A stretch of DNA of 64,000 nt from Flavobacterium resistens (GTDB lineage Bacteria; Bacteroidota; Bacteroidia; Flavobacteriales; Flavobacteriaceae), in contig NZ_FXTA01000002.1 in NCBI RefSeq assembly GCF_900182645.1, positions 558,001 to 622,000 on the forward strand. Direction: 5' to 3'. How positions within the stretch are numbered: position 1 is the stretch's first letter; each line of letters opens with the position of its first letter. The position numbers and the translations under genes were made by a program. Under the pieces are notes generated by a model. That model was not told the origin of the DNA and made no database searches. It was given only the letters and a program-made list of their open reading frames with translations. Shown here one piece after another: positions 9,198 to 17,692 of the stretch.

Positions 9198-10148
9198 CTA
9201 ATTTGGTGGGGCTATCGTCAACGGCAATGAATAAAGAACCCTTACCGGAATACCTCTTCTTATACCTGGATTCCATTTTTTTGCACCTTTAATTACACTA
9301 ATCGCATTTTCGTCTAATCCGTAGCCCAGTCCTTTTAATATTTTTGGCTCAACCAGATTTCCTTCCTCATCTACAGTGAAAGTTAAATATATCTTTCCAA
9401 AAACCTTATTTCTTGCTTCAACTGGTATAACCATTGATCTTCCAACATACGTGTAAAAAGAATTTATTCCTTTTTTTGGACTTGGAGGCTGATCTCTTAT
9501 CGTATAAGGGTGCTCAACATTTAAAGAATCCAAACTAATTCCTGAAACTAATTTGCCATTTTCATAAGTTTCAGTAAAACTTGATTTCTTTTCCAGATAC
9601 TTTCCTTTCCAGATACCGTCAGGCAAGCCATCTTTTATCTTTCCGCTTTCTTCGGAATATTCATTCGCATATGTATAGTCGCCATTGCCGTAAGTTACGA
9701 TTTGTTCTTTTTGAGGATTCCAGAAATTGTTGAGCTTGCACTCAACTTCACCTTTTTTACTTTCGAAATATTCAATTTCCGATTTGATATTTCCGTTTTC
9801 GTACCATTTGAATTCTTTTCCTATTTTTTTGAGCTTTGCAAAAGTTACAGTCGACTTTTTGTTGCCATTTTCATAATATGAAATAAATGGGCCGTCTAGT
9901 CTAATAACATCTTTATCTAAAGTTGTTCCTATGCATTTAATTGCTTTGGATTTGTAATATTCTTTATAATTGTACGATTTCTTATCAGTATAATAATCTT
10001 CAATAATCCTAATATATTTATAGTCTACCGCTGAACTTTCTACATAGGAAGAGTCCAGAAATATTACTTTACTTTCTGAAAGAAGTGATTGAGAAAAAAG
10101 TTGAGTAGAAATTAAAAGAAAAAATAATACGCGTAAAATAGCTTTCAT
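9198..10148 (-). CDS. TonB C-terminal domain protein with N-terminal MORN-like repeats
   Basis: 316 residues with a signal peptide (ends QLFSQ). Residues about 85-200 hold repeats of the MORN/YwqK type (YYENGNKKS, WYENGNIKSEIEY, DGIWKGKY). Residues about 225-316 form a TonB C-terminal domain: GRSMVIPVEARNK, GKIYLTFTVDEEGNL, GYGLDENAISVIKGAKKWNPG. Unlike a true TonB it has a cleavable signal peptide and no Pro-rich span, so it is more likely a periplasmic or surface protein that borrows the fold. The gene just upstream (10246-10941) is a shorter paralogue without the TonB domain. Confidence 0.85.
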   Translation of the reverse strand: MKAILRVLFFLLISTQLFSQSLLSESKVIFLDSSYVESSAVDYKYIRIIEDYYTDKKSYNYKEYYKSKAIKCIGTTLDKDVIRLDGPFISYYENGNKKSTVTFAKLKKIGKEFKWYENGNIKSEIEYFESKKGEVECKLNNFWNPQKEQIVTYGNGDYTYANEYSEESGKIKDGLPDGIWKGKYLEKKSSFTETYENGKLVSGISLDSLNVEHPYTIRDQPPSPKKGINSFYTYVGRSMVIPVEARNKVFGKIYLTFTVDEEGNLVEPKILKGLGYGLDENAISVIKGAKKWNPGIRRGIPVRVLYSLPLTIAPPN

Positions 10149-10245
10149 ATTAGGTTAGTTAATAAAAAGCTAAAGTAGTATTTTTAACACAAACAAGCAA
10201 AGATTCAGCGTTAGCTTAAAGTAATCTTTGCTTTTAATTTAATTG

Positions 10246-10941
10246 CTATTTTAATTTTGAGCTTTTTTTAAAAGCGTATTTTTCAGCCAAAGAAGAATAG
10301 GTAGTTTTTACATTGTTTTGATCTATGCTTTCTCCAGAGATTAAAATTCCTTTGTCGTAATTATCAATAAAAGTAATTTTTTGAGCACTATCATTTCCTT
10401 TCCAGAGTCCCTGTTTTAAACCATTTTTTAGGGTTCCTTTTTGAATTATGAATTTGTCAGTTTCTTCAAAATCTCCTTCGCCATCAATTACGGTCTGGTT
10501 TTTATCTTCATTCCAGGCATTAAGTATTAAAGTCTGAACACTTTTAGTTTTTGGATTCCAGATATTCTGTTTTTCAGATTTTTTATTTTGGTTTTCATAC
10601 CAGTTAATCTCTTTGCCTTCTTTATGATCCTGAGAATAATTCACCACAGATTCTTTTGCGCCGTTTTTATAATAACAAATAAATTCTCCGTCCTTTTTTA
10701 GAACATCTTTGTCTAAAGTTGTGCCAGTCATTTTCTTTCTTCCGTTTTTGTAAAAATCGGTTACAACGTAGCGAACGCTTTTTTGGGAATAATTGGTGAT
10801 TACTCTCGTGGAAGTATGTTTTTCAGGCGTACATTCATTATTTAACGAGTCCAAAAAGATTTTTTTTGAGACCATGTTAATTTGTGCGAAGAGATTAACT
10901 GAGAATATAAGAAGCAGAAAAATGAAGATGTTTCTTTTCAT
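10246..10941 (-). CDS. MORN-repeat (YwqK-like) secreted protein, paralogue of the downstream TonB-domain protein
   Basis: 231 residues with a signal peptide (MKRNIFIFLLLIFSVNLFAQ). It shares with its downstream neighbour the segment GTTLDKDVLKKDGEFICYY (GTTLDKDVIRLDGPFISYY in the neighbour), then KEINWYENQNKKS and a GLKQGLWKGN repeat, but it stops before any TonB-type domain. This looks like tandem duplication followed by loss, or gain, of the C-terminal domain. MORN-like repeats are often protein- or membrane-binding; function here is unknown. Confidence 0.8.
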   Translation of the reverse strand: MKRNIFIFLLLIFSVNLFAQINMVSKKIFLDSLNNECTPEKHTSTRVITNYSQKSVRYVVTDFYKNGRKKMTGTTLDKDVLKKDGEFICYYKNGAKESVVNYSQDHKEGKEINWYENQNKKSEKQNIWNPKTKSVQTLILNAWNEDKNQTVIDGEGDFEETDKFIIQKGTLKNGLKQGLWKGNDSAQKITFIDNYDKGILISGESIDQNNVKTTYSSLAEKYAFKKSSKLK

Positions 10942-10973
10942 TCAGTTCTATTTTTTACCTAAAAATAGTTCTT

Positions 10974-11429
10974 CTAGAATAATTTAGCAACTTCTTGATT
11001 TACAAATTCTAAAAATCTTTCGTCTGCTTCAGTAAACGGATCAATAACATGGCTGTCAATGTCGATTTGGCCAATATTTACTCCATCAACAAATAATGGT
11101 ACCACAATTTCTGATTTTACAGTAAAGCTGCAGGCAATATAATTGTCTTGTGCGGCAACATCCGGAACGACAAAATTAGCATTGCTTTCTGCTACCTGAC
11201 CGCAAATTCCTTTTCCAAATGGGATAACCGTATGATCTGTTTCAGCACCAACATAAGGTCCTAAATGAAGTGTTTTGTTTTCGTGATTGGCAAAATAAAA
11301 ACCAACCCAGTTGTAATATTCTACATTTTCGTTTAACAATTGACAGATTGCTAATAATTTTTCGTCTCTAACTATGTTTGTATCAGCAACAATAGCGCTT
11401 ATTTTTGGTTGTAATTCTTGAAAAGTCAT
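10974..11429 (-). CDS. GAF-domain free methionine-(R)-sulfoxide reductase family protein
   Basis: 151 residues made of one GAF domain. WVGFYF, LGPYVGAETDHTVIPFGKG, ICGQVAES, YIACS and SEIVVPLF are typical of the fRMsr/YebR family, which reduces free methionine-R-sulfoxide. In characterised members three cysteines are conserved; here Cys76 (GKGICG) and Cys100 (YIAC) are present, but the first is replaced around His66 (TDHTVIP). Activity could persist with the remaining pair. Family recognition is firm; substrate is inferred from the family. It could take part in methionine salvage, but it is far from the methionine locus at 57-64 kb. Confidence 0.85.
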   Translation of the reverse strand: MTFQELQPKISAIVADTNIVRDEKLLAICQLLNENVEYYNWVGFYFANHENKTLHLGPYVGAETDHTVIPFGKGICGQVAESNANFVVPDVAAQDNYIACSFTVKSEIVVPLFVDGVNIGQIDIDSHVIDPFTEADERFLEFVNQEVAKLF

Positions 11430-11500
11430 GATAAATAAATTTTATACAAAAGTATTTAAAGCCGGAGTTAAAAAATATATAAATTTGAAAAAAAAATCCG

Positions 11501-12037
11501 TTGAAAAAATATTTAATACAATTTAAACCTTTTCTGATTTTTATAGGCACTTTTTTCTTCGCTTATATTTTACTGACGATAATTTATAAATACTATCTGA
11601 ACAGTTTTGATTCATTAGAAATTGACGGAATTTCAAGAATTGTTGGGCGAAATGTAGAACAGTTAATGTATTTTTTTAATTTTGACATTAGTATTGTGAA
11701 AAGTCTTTCTCAGCCTTCTTTAGAGGTTTGGTATAATAAACGATTTACAATCAGAATAGTAGAAGGTTGTAATGCTGTCAGCGTTATTATATTGTTTGTT
11801 TCGTTTGTGATTGCTTTTTCAGGAAAATTCAAAACGACTTTGCTTTTTATTTTATTTGGTTCTCTTTTTATTTATGTTTTAAATGTTCTCCGAATTGCTT
11901 TTTTAACGGTTTTACTATTTAAATATCCTGAGAATGAACACTTTTTGCACGGCGTTCTTTTTCCGTTGATTATTTACGGATTGGTTTTTATTTTGTGGGT
12001 GATTTGGGTGAATAAATTTTCGAAATATGCTAAGTAA
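11501..12037 (+). CDS. xrtF: Exosortase family protein XrtF
   Basis: 178 residues, a small exosortase with about five membrane segments. The proposed cysteine-protease/transpeptidase residues are visible: Cys in VEGCNAVS, Arg in NVLRIAFL and His in HFLHGVLFP. XrtF is the Flavobacteriia-specific exosortase, always paired with a small membrane protein. The start is TTG at 11501, because the upstream in-frame codon at 11486 is a stop. The downstream partner gene overlaps by 11 bases. Exosortases cut and re-attach C-terminal sorting signals; I see no candidate substrate with a PEP-CTERM-like tail in this window. Confidence 0.9.
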   Translation: MKKYLIQFKPFLIFIGTFFFAYILLTIIYKYYLNSFDSLEIDGISRIVGRNVEQLMYFFNFDISIVKSLSQPSLEVWYNKRFTIRIVEGCNAVSVIILFVSFVIAFSGKFKTTLLFILFGSLFIYVLNVLRIAFLTVLLFKYPENEHFLHGVLFPLIIYGLVFILWVIWVNKFSKYAK

Positions 12038-12473
12038 GTTGCTAGAACATAAATTCAAAATCTTGCTTGCGGTTTGTATTGTGATGTGTTTTGGTGTTAT
12101 TCGGGCATTTGAAAATAGTCTTTTCTATGATCCCTTTTTAGAATATTTTGAGGCCGATTTTAAAAATTTGCCTTATCCGGAAGTCAATATTCTGAAACTT
12201 TTTTTCGGACTTATCCTGAGGTATTTTTTAAATACAATTTTGTCTTTAGCTTTGATTTATGTGCTTTTTAGAAATGCTGACATTTTTAAGTTTAGTGTTT
12301 TTTTATACGCATTTTTTCTGGTCATTCTGTTTGTTGCCTTTTTTGTTATTTTGGATTATTTTCCAAATGCAAATTGGCTTCTTTTCTACGTCCGAAGATT
12401 TATAATTCAGCCCATATTTGTACTGCTTTTTATCCCGGCATTTTATTATCAGCAGCAAAATTTAAAAAAATAA
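12027..12473 (+). CDS. Exosortase F system-associated membrane protein
   Basis: 148 residues with about four hydrophobic spans and no soluble domain. The sequence (RAFENSLFYDPFLEYF near the N-terminus, YFPNANWLLFYVRRFIIQP near the C-terminus) matches what I recall of the small family always found beside XrtF. Its start overlaps the end of xrtF, consistent with translational coupling. Its role is unknown; it may help the exosortase hold substrates or the sugar/lipid acceptor. Confidence 0.85.
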   Translation: MLSKLLEHKFKILLAVCIVMCFGVIRAFENSLFYDPFLEYFEADFKNLPYPEVNILKLFFGLILRYFLNTILSLALIYVLFRNADIFKFSVFLYAFFLVILFVAFFVILDYFPNANWLLFYVRRFIIQPIFVLLFIPAFYYQQQNLKK

Positions 12474-12518
12474 CAAATCATTAAATCTTTTTTCGGTCTT
12501 TTTAAATAATTTTGCAGT

Positions 12519-12917
12519 ATGAATTTAAAAAAGTGCACAGGATTATTTTTAGCTTTCCTATTGTTGGTTTCCAACATCGGGTTTGCTTTTGATGTGCATT
12601 ATTGCGGAGGCGAAATAGCTTCTGTTTCTTTAAATACAACAACGCACGCTGCTCCAGAAAAGAAATGCTGCGGAGAAAATGAAAAGAAATCTTCTTGCTG
12701 TAAAGACAAAGTCGTTCATTTCGAAAAGAAATCAGATAATGCTACTGTCAAAATATTCTTTTTTCAGTTTGATTTTCCAGCTGTAATTCAGGAATATAAA
12801 ACAATTGCTTTTTTAGCTGTTCCAAATTTTAAAAGCAGTCAGATCACTTCGTATTATGCTGATGCTAATGCGCCGCCTTTATTCAAATTATACAATCAAT
12901 ACATTTTTTATTCCTGA
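12519..12917 (+). CDS. HYC_CC_PP family Cys-rich secreted protein
   Basis: 132 residues with a signal peptide (ends NIGFA). The three motifs that name the family are present: HYCGG, paired cysteines (KKCCGENEKKSSCCKDK) and a late Pro-Pro (ANAPPLF). Such proteins are found beside metal-related TonB receptors in Bacteroidota. It precedes a TonB receptor and an HMA-domain protein on the same strand, suggesting a metal (probably copper) sensing or capture role. The function is inferred from cysteines and context. Confidence 0.85.
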   Translation: MNLKKCTGLFLAFLLLVSNIGFAFDVHYCGGEIASVSLNTTTHAAPEKKCCGENEKKSSCCKDKVVHFEKKSDNATVKIFFFQFDFPAVIQEYKTIAFLAVPNFKSSQITSYYADANAPPLFKLYNQYIFYS

Positions 12918-13021
12918 TTTTAATGTTTAGAATCAAGCCAATTTTTTGCGCTTGAAATTTGCTGTTTTTTCTAAAAAGAAGAATTAGAAACAGCTTTTCT
13001 AATAACATTAAAATTATTTAT

Positions 13022-15028
13022 ATGCACAAAAATATAATGCTTTTGAGTATGATTTTGCTGTCTGTTACTGCTTTTTCGCAGGAAGATTTGCAGGAAGTAA
13101 AGGTCACCAAAAAGCAAAAAGGAATTAAAAAATCCTATACACTTACATCCAATACAACTGTTATTACAAGTAAAGAATTACTAAAAGCGGCATGCTGTAA
13201 TTTGGCCGAAAGCTTTGAAACGAATCCTTCTATCGATGTCAATTTTTCAGATGCTTTAACGGGAACCAAACAAATAAAAATGTTAGGTTTAACAAGTCCG
13301 TATTTGATGATTACCGAAGAAAATATTCCTTCAGTTCGTGGAGCTTCTCAAGCTTACGGATTGTCTTTTACGCCCGGAACATGGATTGAAAGTGTTCAGA
13401 TTACGAAAGGAGCGGGGAGTGTTATTAACGGTTATGAAAGTATTTCGGGACAAATAAATACGGAGCTTTTGAAGCCTTTGAGCGATATCCCATTTTTCTT
13501 AAATGCTTACGGCTCTACAGATGCGCGTTTTGAATTGAATACACATTTCAATAAAAAATTATCTGATAAGTGGGCGACAAGCTTGTTTGTTCATGGAAAT
13601 ACTCGTGTCGCAAAAAACGATATGAATAATGATGGATTTTTGGATAATCCGTTAGGAAAACAAATCAACATTTTAAATCGTTATCAATATTATGATCCTG
13701 AAAGCGGTTTGGTGAGTTTTATCAATTTCAGATATATGAATGATAAGAAACAAACCGGAGAAGTTGATTTTGATAAAGATATTGATCGCGGAACTACAAA
13801 TCACTGGGGCTCAGAAATCAACACAGAACGTTTTGATGTGTCAACTAAAATAGGTTATGTTTTTAAAGATATGCCTTATCAAAGTATTGGTTTTCAAAAT
13901 GCTTTTAATAGTCATAAGCAAAATTCTTATTTCGGTTTGAATTTATATGATATTAAGCAGAATAGCTTTTATTCGAATTTGATTTTCAATTCGATTATCA
14001 ATAATACAAAACATAAATTTACAACCGGATTGAATTTTACATACGATCAATATCAGGAATTTGTGAATGTAAATGATTACAGCCGAATTGATAATTCTGT
14101 CGGCGCATTCTTTGAATATACTTATGACAATACTGATAATTTCAGTTTGATTTTAGGCGGAAGAGTTGATAATCATAATCGATTGGGTTTTTTTGTGACG
14201 CCACGTCTGCACATGAGATATAATCCTTGGAAAAATGGAGTAATTCGTTTTTCTGCTGGAAGAGGAAAACGTTCTGCTAATATTTTTGCCGAAAATCAAC
14301 AACTTTTTGCTAGTTCCAGAACATTTTCAATTTTGGATACAAATGGAAAAATCTATGGATTAAATCCGGAAATTGCGTGGAATTACGGAATCAGCTTTTC
14401 GCAAAAGTTTAGACTTTTTAATAAAAACGCCGAAGCTGGATTTGATTTCTACAGAACTGATTTTCAGAATCAGGCCGTTGTCGATTTAATGCAAAGTCCG
14501 CAAGATGTTTTGTTTTATAATTTAAAAGGAAGTTCATTTGCAAATAGTTTTCAACTAGAGTTTAATTATGAGCTTATTCATAATTTGAATTTAAGAACAG
14601 CTTATAAATATTATGACATTCAAACAGATTATTTGAGAGGAACTTTTCAGCGTCCGTTGCAGGCCAAACATCGTTTTCTGGGGAATCTGGAATATGAAAC
14701 GACTTCAGATAATGGAAAACAATGGAAGTTTGATTATACGTTCAACTGGACAGGAAATCAACAATTGCCTTATACAGCATCAAATCCAACAGAAGATCAG
14801 TTTCCTGATTTTTCTCCTGCATATGCCGTTATGAATGCACAGGTGACAAGAGTTTTTTCTGATGTTTTTGAAGTCTATATTGGCGGAGAGAATATCGGAA
14901 ACTATAAACAGCAAAAAGCGATTTTAGGCGCTGATGATCCATTTGGACCAAATTTTGATGCTTCTGTTGCGTATGCTCCAATTTTTGGACAAATGTATTA
15001 TGCAGGATTACGATTTAAAATAAAATAA
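13022..15028 (+). CDS. TonB-dependent receptor of the metal locus
   Basis: 669 residues from the ATG at 13022, which gives a clean signal peptide (MHKNIMLLSMILLSVTAFSQ); the frame reaches back to a TTG at 12959, which I reject. There is no carboxypeptidase-like extension. The plug covers about residues 45-150 (VITSKELLKAACCNLAESF, IKMLGL, IESVQITKGAGSVINGYES) and the barrel ends in YYAGLRFKIK. A Cys-Cys pair in the plug is unusual and fits a soft-metal ligand. Neighbours are an HYC_CC_PP protein upstream and an HMA protein downstream, pointing to copper or a similar metal. Confidence 0.92.
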   Translation: MHKNIMLLSMILLSVTAFSQEDLQEVKVTKKQKGIKKSYTLTSNTTVITSKELLKAACCNLAESFETNPSIDVNFSDALTGTKQIKMLGLTSPYLMITEENIPSVRGASQAYGLSFTPGTWIESVQITKGAGSVINGYESISGQINTELLKPLSDIPFFLNAYGSTDARFELNTHFNKKLSDKWATSLFVHGNTRVAKNDMNNDGFLDNPLGKQINILNRYQYYDPESGLVSFINFRYMNDKKQTGEVDFDKDIDRGTTNHWGSEINTERFDVSTKIGYVFKDMPYQSIGFQNAFNSHKQNSYFGLNLYDIKQNSFYSNLIFNSIINNTKHKFTTGLNFTYDQYQEFVNVNDYSRIDNSVGAFFEYTYDNTDNFSLILGGRVDNHNRLGFFVTPRLHMRYNPWKNGVIRFSAGRGKRSANIFAENQQLFASSRTFSILDTNGKIYGLNPEIAWNYGISFSQKFRLFNKNAEAGFDFYRTDFQNQAVVDLMQSPQDVLFYNLKGSSFANSFQLEFNYELIHNLNLRTAYKYYDIQTDYLRGTFQRPLQAKHRFLGNLEYETTSDNGKQWKFDYTFNWTGNQQLPYTASNPTEDQFPDFSPAYAVMNAQVTRVFSDVFEVYIGGENIGNYKQQKAILGADDPFGPNFDASVAYAPIFGQMYYAGLRFKIK

Positions 15029-15069
15029 TTGCAAAACAAATTTAAATAACAATATCAAATTTAAATAAA

Positions 15070-15411
15070 ATGAAAAAAATAATTTTAATAGCAATAATTG
15101 GGTTTTTAGGTTTTTCGGCGCAAGCCCAAACTAAAAAGAATAAGAATCTAAAATACACAACAGAAGTTAACGGTAATTGCGAGCAATGTAAGAAACGTAT
15201 TGAAAAAGCAGCTTTCAGTGTGCCTGGTGTAAAAACTGCAACTTGGGACATTACGTCGCATCAGCTTGCTGTGATTTTGAATGAAGAAAAATCATCGCCA
15301 GCCGACTTAAATAATGCTATTGCTAAAGTAGGCCATGATACAAAGGAGGTTAAAGCTACTCAGGCTGATTATGATAATTTGCACAGCTGTTGCAAGTATG
15401 TAAGAGAATAA
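15070..15411 (+). CDS. Secreted heavy-metal-associated (HMA) domain protein
   Basis: 113 residues: signal peptide (ends SAQAQ) and one HMA ferredoxin-like domain with the metal-binding motif GNCEQCKKRIE, followed by VPGVKTATWDI. C-terminal HSCCKY adds two more cysteines. HMA domains carry Cu(I), Zn or Hg; outside the cytoplasm this would act as a periplasmic chaperone. It follows the metal-locus TonB receptor by 41 bases and ends at a strong terminator. Confidence 0.92.
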   Translation: MKKIILIAIIGFLGFSAQAQTKKNKNLKYTTEVNGNCEQCKKRIEKAAFSVPGVKTATWDITSHQLAVILNEEKSSPADLNNAIAKVGHDTKEVKATQADYDNLHSCCKYVRE

Positions 15412-15420
15412 TAATATTTG

Positions 15421-15451
15421 AAGCCCTAAGTTTATTCTTAGGGCTTTTTTT
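15421..15451 (+). terminator. Terminator of the metal locus
   Basis: AAGCCCTAAG pairs with CTTAGGGCTT around a 6-nt loop, followed by a run of T, 10 bases after the HMA gene stop. Confidence 0.9.
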
Positions 15452-15549
15452 AATAGTTAATTTATCTTTAAAATACCGCATTTTATTGTGGTTGAAGTAA
15501 ATTATTGTTACTTTCACGAACTTAAATAAAGTATAACCAAACCATTTTT

Positions 15550-16233
15550 ATGAATAATTTTGATTGGACACAATTAGTCAACCCTGAATTTTATATCACA
15601 TTAAGTATCGGCGGTTTTCAAATTGGTTTATACATCGTGCTGTTTATTGTTTTTGCAGAAACCGGACTCTTTGCTGGTTTTTTCCTTCCTGGTGACAGTC
15701 TTCTTTTTTTATCAGGGATTTACAGCCGTGACTTAATCGAAAATGTTGTTTCTATTCCAAGCGATTTTGTAAATGTGTTCATTCTATCAACTTTAGTTGC
15801 TATTATGGGAGTTTTAGGAAATATGACCGGATATTGGTTTGGAGCAAAAAGTGGTTATTATCTGTTTAAAAAAGAAGATACGTTTTGGTTCAAGAAGAAA
15901 TACTTATTACAATCTAAAGACTTTTTTGAAAAATATGGAGGAAAAGCAATTATTTATGCTCGTTTCCTTCCAATCTTTAGAACTTTTGCACCAATTATAG
16001 CAGGGATAGTTTCAATGGATAAAAAGAAATTTATGTTCTATAATATTTTAAGTTCATTTTTATGGTCTTTCGTATTAATCTTTTCAGGACATTATTTATA
16101 CGGTGTATTTTTAGAACACGGAATTGATTTAAAAGAACACATTGAAGTTATTGTAATAGGAATAATAATTGTGTCAACATTTCCAGTCTTCTTAAAGCTT
16201 ATCAAAAAGAGAACTAGTGGAGAAAAGATATAA
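15550..16233 (+). CDS. DedA family membrane protein
   Basis: 227 residues with about five membrane spans. Typical DedA features: FAETGLFAGFFLPGDSLLFLSG near residues 36-57, and YARFLPIFRTFAPIIAGIVSM near 140-160 with the conserved Arg residues. DedA proteins flip or transport phospholipid carriers such as undecaprenyl phosphate and support envelope integrity. The gene stands alone between two terminators, opposite the cell-shape operon. Substrate cannot be told from sequence. Confidence 0.93.
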   Translation: MNNFDWTQLVNPEFYITLSIGGFQIGLYIVLFIVFAETGLFAGFFLPGDSLLFLSGIYSRDLIENVVSIPSDFVNVFILSTLVAIMGVLGNMTGYWFGAKSGYYLFKKEDTFWFKKKYLLQSKDFFEKYGGKAIIYARFLPIFRTFAPIIAGIVSMDKKKFMFYNILSSFLWSFVLIFSGHYLYGVFLEHGIDLKEHIEVIVIGIIIVSTFPVFLKLIKKRTSGEKI

Positions 16234-16254
16234 ATTAGATATATAAAGAAATAA

Positions 16255-16289
16255 AAAAAGTCCGAAGTTATTTACTTCGGACTTTTTTT
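16255..16289 (+). terminator. Terminator of the DedA gene
   Basis: AAAAAGTCCGAAGT pairs with ACTTCGGACTTTTT around a TATTT loop, ending in T-run; about 20 bases after the stop codon. Confidence 0.9.
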
Positions 16290-16441
16290 ATTCTTATACT
16301 AGTGTGATTGTGTACGTAAAATAATTTTATTTAACAGTCATTTCTTCAACATGATTCCTATGTTAGGAATCGTTATGATTTTACAATTAATGATTTTTTT
16401 TCAGATTGTAAAAGGTATTTTTTATTTTGAAATTAAACAGA

Positions 16442-17677
16442 TTACCATTCGTTTACTTTGTTAGCATCCATTTTTAAGAAGATAAACAACAAAATTGTGA
16501 AGCCCCAGAGTCCGGAGCCACCATATGAAAAGAAAGGCAAAGGAACTCCAATAGTTGGGAAAATACCGATAACCATAGCAATATTTACAAAAAAGTGAAT
16601 GAATAAGATTCCTGCAACACAGTAACCATAAACACGGCTAAATTTAGTTTTTTGTCTTTCAGCTAAATAAATTACTCTTAAAAATAAACCGACAAAAAGC
16701 GCTATTACAACTAATGAACCTACAAAACCCCATTCTTCACCAACGGTTGTGAAAATATAATCGGTATGTTGTTCAGGTACAAAACCTCCTTTTGTTTGTG
16801 TTCCCTGTAAAAAGCCTTTTCCAAGCCATCCGCCTGATCCAATTGCAATTTCTGATTGGTTAGTGTTGTAACCAATACCTTTCATATCGACTGTTTTTCC
16901 AAGTAAAATATTAAAACGGTCTCTGTGATGTTGTTTGAAAACATGGTCAAATACATAGTCAACAGAGAAAACAAAAGCAGAAATAATAGCCAAAAGTATA
17001 CTACTCATCAATAAATTCCTGTCGACAACTCGGCCTTTGAAATGTATAATTGCTAAGACAACCGCAGCTATAATAATAACAACATAAGGTTCAAGAATAA
17101 GTGTTAATACAAATAATAAAATAGTAATAAAACCGGTCCAGACATACCAAGAAGGTAAACCTTCTCTGTATAAAACAATAATAAAAATACTATAAATTAA
17201 AGCACTTCCAGGGTCAGGCTGAGGTAAAATCAGCAGGACAGGCAAAAATACAATAGCAAGCGCCTGTATCTGTCTATTCACATCCTTGAGGTTGATTTGT
17301 GTGTCGCTCAGATATTTTGCCAGCGCTAATGACGTAGCTGCTTTTGCAAATTCTGAAGGTTGTAAAGTAAAACTTCCTATAGCATACCAGCATCGTTGTC
17401 CGGCAATTGTTTTTCCAAAAAGAAACAATCCGGCAAGCGATAATAGTGCAACTCCAAATATTATACTGGCATATTTCTCATAAAATTTTCCGTCAACAAA
17501 AAGCACCACAAAAATTAATGGTATTGTACAGCCAATAAAAATCAGCTGTTTTTGATACGTTCCTTCTGTAGATAGTAATGAAGACGAATAAATATTCAAC
17601 CACCCTAATATTACTAACGTGATGTAGATAAAAACACTTATCCAGTCAATATTATTTTTTACACTTTGATTTTTCAT
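16442..17677 (-). CDS. rodA: Rod-shape SEDS glycosyltransferase RodA
   Basis: 411 residues, about ten membrane spans. RodA polymerises lipid II into glycan strands with its partner PBP2. SEDS hallmarks: QPSEFAKAA in the middle and PTIGVPLPFFSYGGSGLWG near the C-terminus. It lies 15 bases after mrdA (PBP2), the last gene of the purH-mreBCD-mrdA-rodA run on the minus strand. Some Bacteroidota RodA proteins carry large loops; this one is close to ordinary size. Confidence 0.96.
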   Translation of the reverse strand: MKNQSVKNNIDWISVFIYITLVILGWLNIYSSSLLSTEGTYQKQLIFIGCTIPLIFVVLFVDGKFYEKYASIIFGVALLSLAGLFLFGKTIAGQRCWYAIGSFTLQPSEFAKAATSLALAKYLSDTQINLKDVNRQIQALAIVFLPVLLILPQPDPGSALIYSIFIIVLYREGLPSWYVWTGFITILLFVLTLILEPYVVIIIAAVVLAIIHFKGRVVDRNLLMSSILLAIISAFVFSVDYVFDHVFKQHHRDRFNILLGKTVDMKGIGYNTNQSEIAIGSGGWLGKGFLQGTQTKGGFVPEQHTDYIFTTVGEEWGFVGSLVVIALFVGLFLRVIYLAERQKTKFSRVYGYCVAGILFIHFFVNIAMVIGIFPTIGVPLPFFSYGGSGLWGFTILLFIFLKMDANKVNEW

Positions 17678-17692
17678 TTGAAATAATCTTTC

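Noticed and set aside
12959-13021. Upstream TTG start for the metal-locus receptor
   Set aside because: Would add 21 residues in front of a complete signal peptide; ATG at 13022 fits better.
16379-16413. Inverted repeat TTTTACAAT/ATTGTAAAA downstream of rodA, considered as terminator
   Set aside because: 17-nt AT-only loop and only 9 AT-rich pairs; too weak to call, although a second small palindrome (16353-16371) lies nearby.
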